NCBI GenBank assembly: GCA_963816745.1
Contig: CAWFLQ010000006.1
Span: 1,488,001-1,552,000 of the forward strand
Source: VAZQ01 sp963816745
GTDB taxonomy: Bacteria; Pseudomonadota; Alphaproteobacteria; Rhizobiales; Xanthobacteraceae
Direction: 5' to 3'
DNA: 64,000 bases
Positions 61,350 to 64,000 of this stretch are shown piece by piece (within the stretch, counting starts at the first letter, position 1; every line of letters begins with the position of its first letter). The translations under genes were made by a program, and so were the position numbers. Below the pieces are notes generated by a model. That model was not told the origin of the DNA and did no database searches. It saw nothing but the letters and a program-made list of their open reading frames with translations.

Positions 61350-62330
61350 ATGCAGGGAAAAGTCACGCTCGAGGATCACTTCGCGACCAAAACCACGCTC
61401 GGCGATTCGCAGGTGTTCGGGGCCCATATCTGGTCGGAACTCGGACCGCGGCTGCTGGACTTTCAGGACAAGCGGTTGCGCCTGATGGACGAAGCCGGCA
61501 TCGAGATCATGATCGCGTCGCTCAACGCGCCGGCGATCCAGGCCATCCACGACACCAAGCGGGCGATCGAGGTCGCGCGCGAGGCCAACGACGTGCTGGC
61601 GCAGGAAGTCGCCAAGCGTCCGGACCGCTTCGTCGGCGTGGCGGCGCTGCCGATGCAGGATCCGGAGCAGGCGACAATCGAGCTGCAACGCTGCATCAAG
61701 CAGCTCGGTTTCAAGGGCGCACTGGTCAACGGCTTCTCGCAGGTGGGATCGCCCGATACGGCGGTCTACTACGACCTGCCGCAGTACCGGCCGTTCTGGC
61801 GCGCGGTCGAGAGCCTCGACGTGCCGTTCTATCTGCATCCACGCAACCCGTTGCCTGGCGCCATCCGCGGCTACGAAGGCCACGACTGGCTGCTCGGGCC
61901 GACGTGGGCCTTTCATGCCGAGACGGCCGTGCATGCGCTGCGGCTGATCGGCAGCGGCCTGTTCGACGAGTGCCCGCGGCTGCAGATCGTTCTCGGGCAT
62001 CTCGGCGAGGGACTGCCGTACTACCTCTGGCGCATCGACAACAGAAACAGCTGGATGAAGGCGCCACACAAATATGCCGCGAAGAAGCAAGTGGCGGATT
62101 ATTTCCGCGCCAATTTCCACGTCACCACGTCGGGACACTTCAGCACGCCGGCAATGCTCGACGCCGTGGCGGAGCTCGGCGTCGACCGCGTCATGTTCTC
62201 GGTTGACTACCCGTTCGAGGATTTCGGCGAGGCCGCCGAGTGGTTTGACCATGCGGAAATCAGCGAGGCCGACCGCACCAAGATCGGGCGCACCAACGCG
62301 ATGAAGTTGTTCAAGCTGACGGGAGCGTAG
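61350..62330 (+). CDS. Amidohydrolase-fold decarboxylase, gamma-resorcylate decarboxylase-like
   Basis: A 326-residue protein that starts MQGKVTLEDHFATKTTLGDS, with metal ligands Glu8 and His10. LYLHPRNPLPGAIRGY-like segments (FYLHPRNPLPG, LLGPTWAFHAETAVHALRL) and LGHLGEGLPYYLWRIDNRN, then FSVDYPFEDFGEAAEWF (catalytic Asp) closely match 2,6-dihydroxybenzoate (gamma-resorcylate) and 2,3-dihydroxybenzoate decarboxylases. These non-oxidative enzymes remove CO2 from hydroxybenzoates. ACMSD is in the same superfamily but differs in these blocks. It starts behind AGAGGAA and ends six bases before a cruciform repeat. Confidence 0.86.
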   Translation: MQGKVTLEDHFATKTTLGDSQVFGAHIWSELGPRLLDFQDKRLRLMDEAGIEIMIASLNAPAIQAIHDTKRAIEVAREANDVLAQEVAKRPDRFVGVAALPMQDPEQATIELQRCIKQLGFKGALVNGFSQVGSPDTAVYYDLPQYRPFWRAVESLDVPFYLHPRNPLPGAIRGYEGHDWLLGPTWAFHAETAVHALRLIGSGLFDECPRLQIVLGHLGEGLPYYLWRIDNRNSWMKAPHKYAAKKQVADYFRANFHVTTSGHFSTPAMLDAVAELGVDRVMFSVDYPFEDFGEAAEWFDHAEISEADRTKIGRTNAMKLFKLTGA

Positions 62331-62335
62331 GTTCG

Positions 62336-62477
62336 GTAGGGTGGGCAAAGGCGCGGGCCAAGACCACGACCTCTCTGCGCAAACGGAGCAGCGCCGTGCC
62401 CACGCGGGGATGTCGGAGAGAAATGCCGCGGATACGCGTGGGCACGGCGCGCAAGCGCGCGCCTTTGCCCACCCTAC
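62336..62477. repeat. Cruciform repeat element after the decarboxylase gene
   Basis: GTAGGGTGGGCAAAGGCGCG (62336-62355) and its exact reverse complement (62458-62477) form a 20-base outer stem. GCGCCGTGCCCACGC (62391-62405) and GCGTGGGCACGGCGC (62436-62450) form an inner 15-base stem. The right end supplies the stop codon of the convergent reductase gene (62474-62476). The design is the same as at 59988-60103, although the sequence differs. Confidence 0.82.
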
Positions 62478-63397
62478 TGACTCTTCCCCTCCGCGTGCAG
62501 CGTCAGGATATCGCGCACCGCGCGGTTCATCGGCGTCGGCACGCCGACCTTGGCGCCGAGATCGACCACGCCGCCGGAGAGCCAGCGCACCTCCAGCGGT
62601 TTGCCGTTCTGCAGATCGTGGTGCATCGACGTGGACATCTCCGGCGGCCAGCCGTCGAAGAACGGGGCGCGGGTCTCGGCAAAGTCCGCCGGCAGGTTGA
62701 CGCCATGGGCGCGGCCGACCGCGACTACCTCCCGCGCCAGGTCGAGCAGGAATTGCCGCGTCAGCGGGTTGGTGCGGATCGGTCCGATGGTCGAGCGCAT
62801 CGAAGTGGTGGCGCCGGACATGGCGACCAGCGCGACGTACTTCTCCCATAGCGAACGGCGCACATCGTCGCTGAGCTCGGCATTGATGCCGCCGCGCTTG
62901 CAGGCGACGAGGAAATCCTCGGCGCGACGCGAGCGGGAACCGTCGTATTCGCCGAACACCAGCCGCTGCAGCGGACCGGTCTGCGCGATCACGCCCGGCC
63001 GGCCGATGGTGGTGCCGACATAGGCGACGCCGCCCATCAGCGCCTTGTCGCCGAAGATCGGGCGCAGCATGTCGTCCTTGGTCACGCCGTTCTGGAACGA
63101 GATGACGGCGGTGTCCGGCTTGACGATCGGCAGGAGCGAGCGCGCGGCGGTTTCCGTGTCCCACAGCTTGACGCAGAACATCACGAGGTCGACGGGGCCG
63201 ATGGTCGTGGGGTCGTCGGTCACGCTGACCTTGGGCAGGTGGATCTCCTCCGGGCCGCCCTCAACGGAAAGGCCGAGGTCGCGCATGGCGGCAAAATGCG
63301 AGCCGCGCGCGACGAAGTGAACGTCGGCACCCCCCTTGACCAGCCGGGCACCGAAATAGCCGCCGACCCCGCCCGACCCCATCACCGCTATCCGCAC
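62474..63397 (-). CDS. panE: Ketopantoate-reductase family enzyme
   Basis: A 307-residue NADPH-dependent reductase. The GTG start at 63397 is preferred because VRIAVMGSGGVGGYFGARLV begins with the Rossmann motif and GGGGAGAC precedes it; the frame is open up to 63436. CVKLWDTETAARSLLP and ISFQNGVTKDDML are family blocks, and SLWEKYVALVAMSGATTSMR carries the catalytic Lys. PanE makes pantoate for coenzyme A, but many paralogues in catabolic gene groups reduce other 2-oxo acids; the neighbours suggest such a role. The stop codon is within the repeat at 62336-62477. Confidence 0.85.
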   Translation of the reverse strand: MRIAVMGSGGVGGYFGARLVKGGADVHFVARGSHFAAMRDLGLSVEGGPEEIHLPKVSVTDDPTTIGPVDLVMFCVKLWDTETAARSLLPIVKPDTAVISFQNGVTKDDMLRPIFGDKALMGGVAYVGTTIGRPGVIAQTGPLQRLVFGEYDGSRSRRAEDFLVACKRGGINAELSDDVRRSLWEKYVALVAMSGATTSMRSTIGPIRTNPLTRQFLLDLAREVVAVGRAHGVNLPADFAETRAPFFDGWPPEMSTSMHHDLQNGKPLEVRWLSGGVVDLGAKVGVPTPMNRAVRDILTLHAEGKSQ

Positions 63398-63534
63398 GGC
63401 TCGTCTCCCCGTCCCGGTTGCAAGAGGTGGGATCAATACTGTGCCGGCGCGCGCCGCTCAATCGGGTCCGACGGCTACCTACAACCGGCCTCGGGAGCGA
63501 GCCGAGCGTGGTTAACCGTCCCTTCGCGAGCATT

Positions 63535-63564
63535 CTTGAACACTTAACCGGCAGTGCCCATATT
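63535..63564 (+). promoter_or_regulatory. Sigma-32 heat-shock promoter for hsp20
   Basis: CTTGAA (63535-63540) and CCCATATT (63557-63564) are separated by 16 bases, which closely matches the heat-shock consensus CTTGAA / CCCATNT. Transcription would start about 63571, leaving a leader of about 90 bases. Confidence 0.75.
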
Positions 63565-63574
63565 GGAACCGACC

Positions 63575-63662
63575 GGCCGGTGGGCGAGAACCGCGCGCCG
63601 GACGGTCGAGGGGGTGCCGCAAGGGCCCCGTCAAAGTCGCTTACGAGGGCTTTGAGACCATG
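63575..63662 (+). promoter_or_regulatory. ROSE-type RNA thermometer in the hsp20 leader
   Basis: The leader folds into GC-rich hairpins; the last, 63633-63653, encloses the ribosome site. AAAG pairs with CTTT, then UCGCU (63637-63641) pairs with AGGG (63646-63649), with G63639 bulged and UACG as loop. UYGCU opposite the Shine-Dalgarno is the hallmark of ROSE elements, which melt on heating and allow translation of small heat-shock genes in Bradyrhizobium and relatives. Confidence 0.72.
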
Positions 63663-64000
63663 TCCCGTGTTCCGTCTCTGTCCAGCCCGTTCCTGCTCGG
63701 CTTCGACGAGATCGAGCGTGCGCTCGACCGCGTCGCCAAGGCCGCGGACGGGTATCCGCCCTACAATATCGAGCGGATTCCGCGCATCAACGGCCAGCCC
63801 GAGCGCCTGCGGATCACGCTGGCGGTTGCGGGTTTCACCCGCGATCAGCTCGACGTGACGGTGGAGGAAAGCCAGCTCGTCATTCGCGGGCGGCAGCAGG
63901 ACGACAAGGAACGCCACTACCTCCACCGCGGCATCGCCGCGCGCCAATTCCAGCGCACCTTCGTGCTGGCGGATGGCATGGAGGTGCTTGGCGCCGACTT
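63660..64000 (+). CDS. Hsp20/alpha-crystallin small heat-shock protein (cut by window end)
   Basis: The first 113 codons of an IbpA/HspA-like chaperone: MSRVPSLSSPFLLGFDEIER, YPPYNIERIPRINGQPERLR, ITLAVAGFTRDQLDVTVEES and QLVIRGRQQDD. These proteins hold unfolded proteins during heat stress. The start at 63660 follows AGGG, which is masked in a ROSE-like hairpin, and a sigma-32 promoter stands upstream. Both point to heat induction. The C-terminal part is beyond the window. Confidence 0.92.
   Translation, partial: MSRVPSLSSPFLLGFDEIERALDRVAKAADGYPPYNIERIPRINGQPERLRITLAVAGFTRDQLDVTVEESQLVIRGRQQDDKERHYLHRGIAARQFQRTFVLADGMEVLGAD

Overview
The window is high-GC DNA from an alphaproteobacterium of the order Hyphomicrobiales (Rhizobiales), most like the Bradyrhizobium / Rhodopseudomonas / Rhodoplanes / Pseudolabrys group. 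Support comes from the gene order (divL, tsaE-amgK, murU, addB, addA, trxA, folC, accD, trpA, trpB, trpF, ihfB, sppA, rpsA, cmk, aroA), an AccD whose zinc-finger cysteines are mostly lost, several TctC/Bug-type solute receptors, and a small heat-shock gene behind a sigma-32 promoter and a ROSE-type RNA thermometer. The genus is an inference from gene content, not a database result.

Layout. (1) 1-3127: end of ubiB, then coaBC with an N-terminal ribbon-helix-helix domain behind a perfect palindrome, dut and an Rrf2-type regulator. (2) 3192-7426: a small aromatic catabolic group (extradiol dioxygenase, LigJ-like hydratase, HpcH/HpaI aldolase, TctC receptor) around a divergent control region. (3) 7605-35257: conserved housekeeping backbone: DivL pseudo-kinase, TsaE/AmgK fusion, MurU, AddB/AddA, thioredoxin, FolC, AccD, Trp enzymes, LapA-like protein, IHF-beta, SppA, ribosomal protein S1, CMP kinase, EPSP synthase, a zinc-ribbon acidic protein and tRNA-Ala. 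A three-gene insert (unknown protein, AraC regulator, methylguanine methyltransferase) sits between accD and trpA. (4) 35429-41585: soluble Cache-Cache-CheW protein, phosphotransferase, epimerase and a two-lobed L,D-transpeptidase. (5) 41755-50372: an array of 18 tRNA or tRNA-like genes plus two 3' tRNA fragments, all on the minus strand. Among them lie the RNA ligase gene rtcB, a tyrosinase / HEAT-repeat / SCO1-like operon and small secreted proteins. (6) 50455-56636: a ThDP enzyme of the benzoylformate decarboxylase type, a secreted alpha/beta hydrolase, a membrane-anchored nuclease and small proteins. (7) 57389-63397: a second catabolic group (TctC receptor, DapA-like lyase, 3-hydroxyanthranilate dioxygenase-like cupin, enolase-superfamily enzyme, gamma-resorcylate decarboxylase-like amidohydrolase, ketopantoate-reductase-like enzyme) separated by cruciform repeats. 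(8) 63535-64000: start of an Hsp20 gene.

Most notable system. The tRNA array holds rtcB in the same orientation, about 30 bases from a tRNA 3' fragment. Several of its tRNAs are non-canonical: no U33, an abnormal T-loop, a class II body with a Lys anticodon, a class I body with a Leu anticodon. A tRNA backup and repair island against tRNA-cleaving toxins or phage is my hypothesis, not something the sequence proves.

Quality warning. About 15 apparent single-base frameshifts interrupt clearly essential genes (coaBC, dut, tsaE, ubiB, divL, addA and others). Their spread and position suggest uncorrected sequencing or assembly indels rather than true pseudogenes. Coordinates of such genes span the whole reading region.
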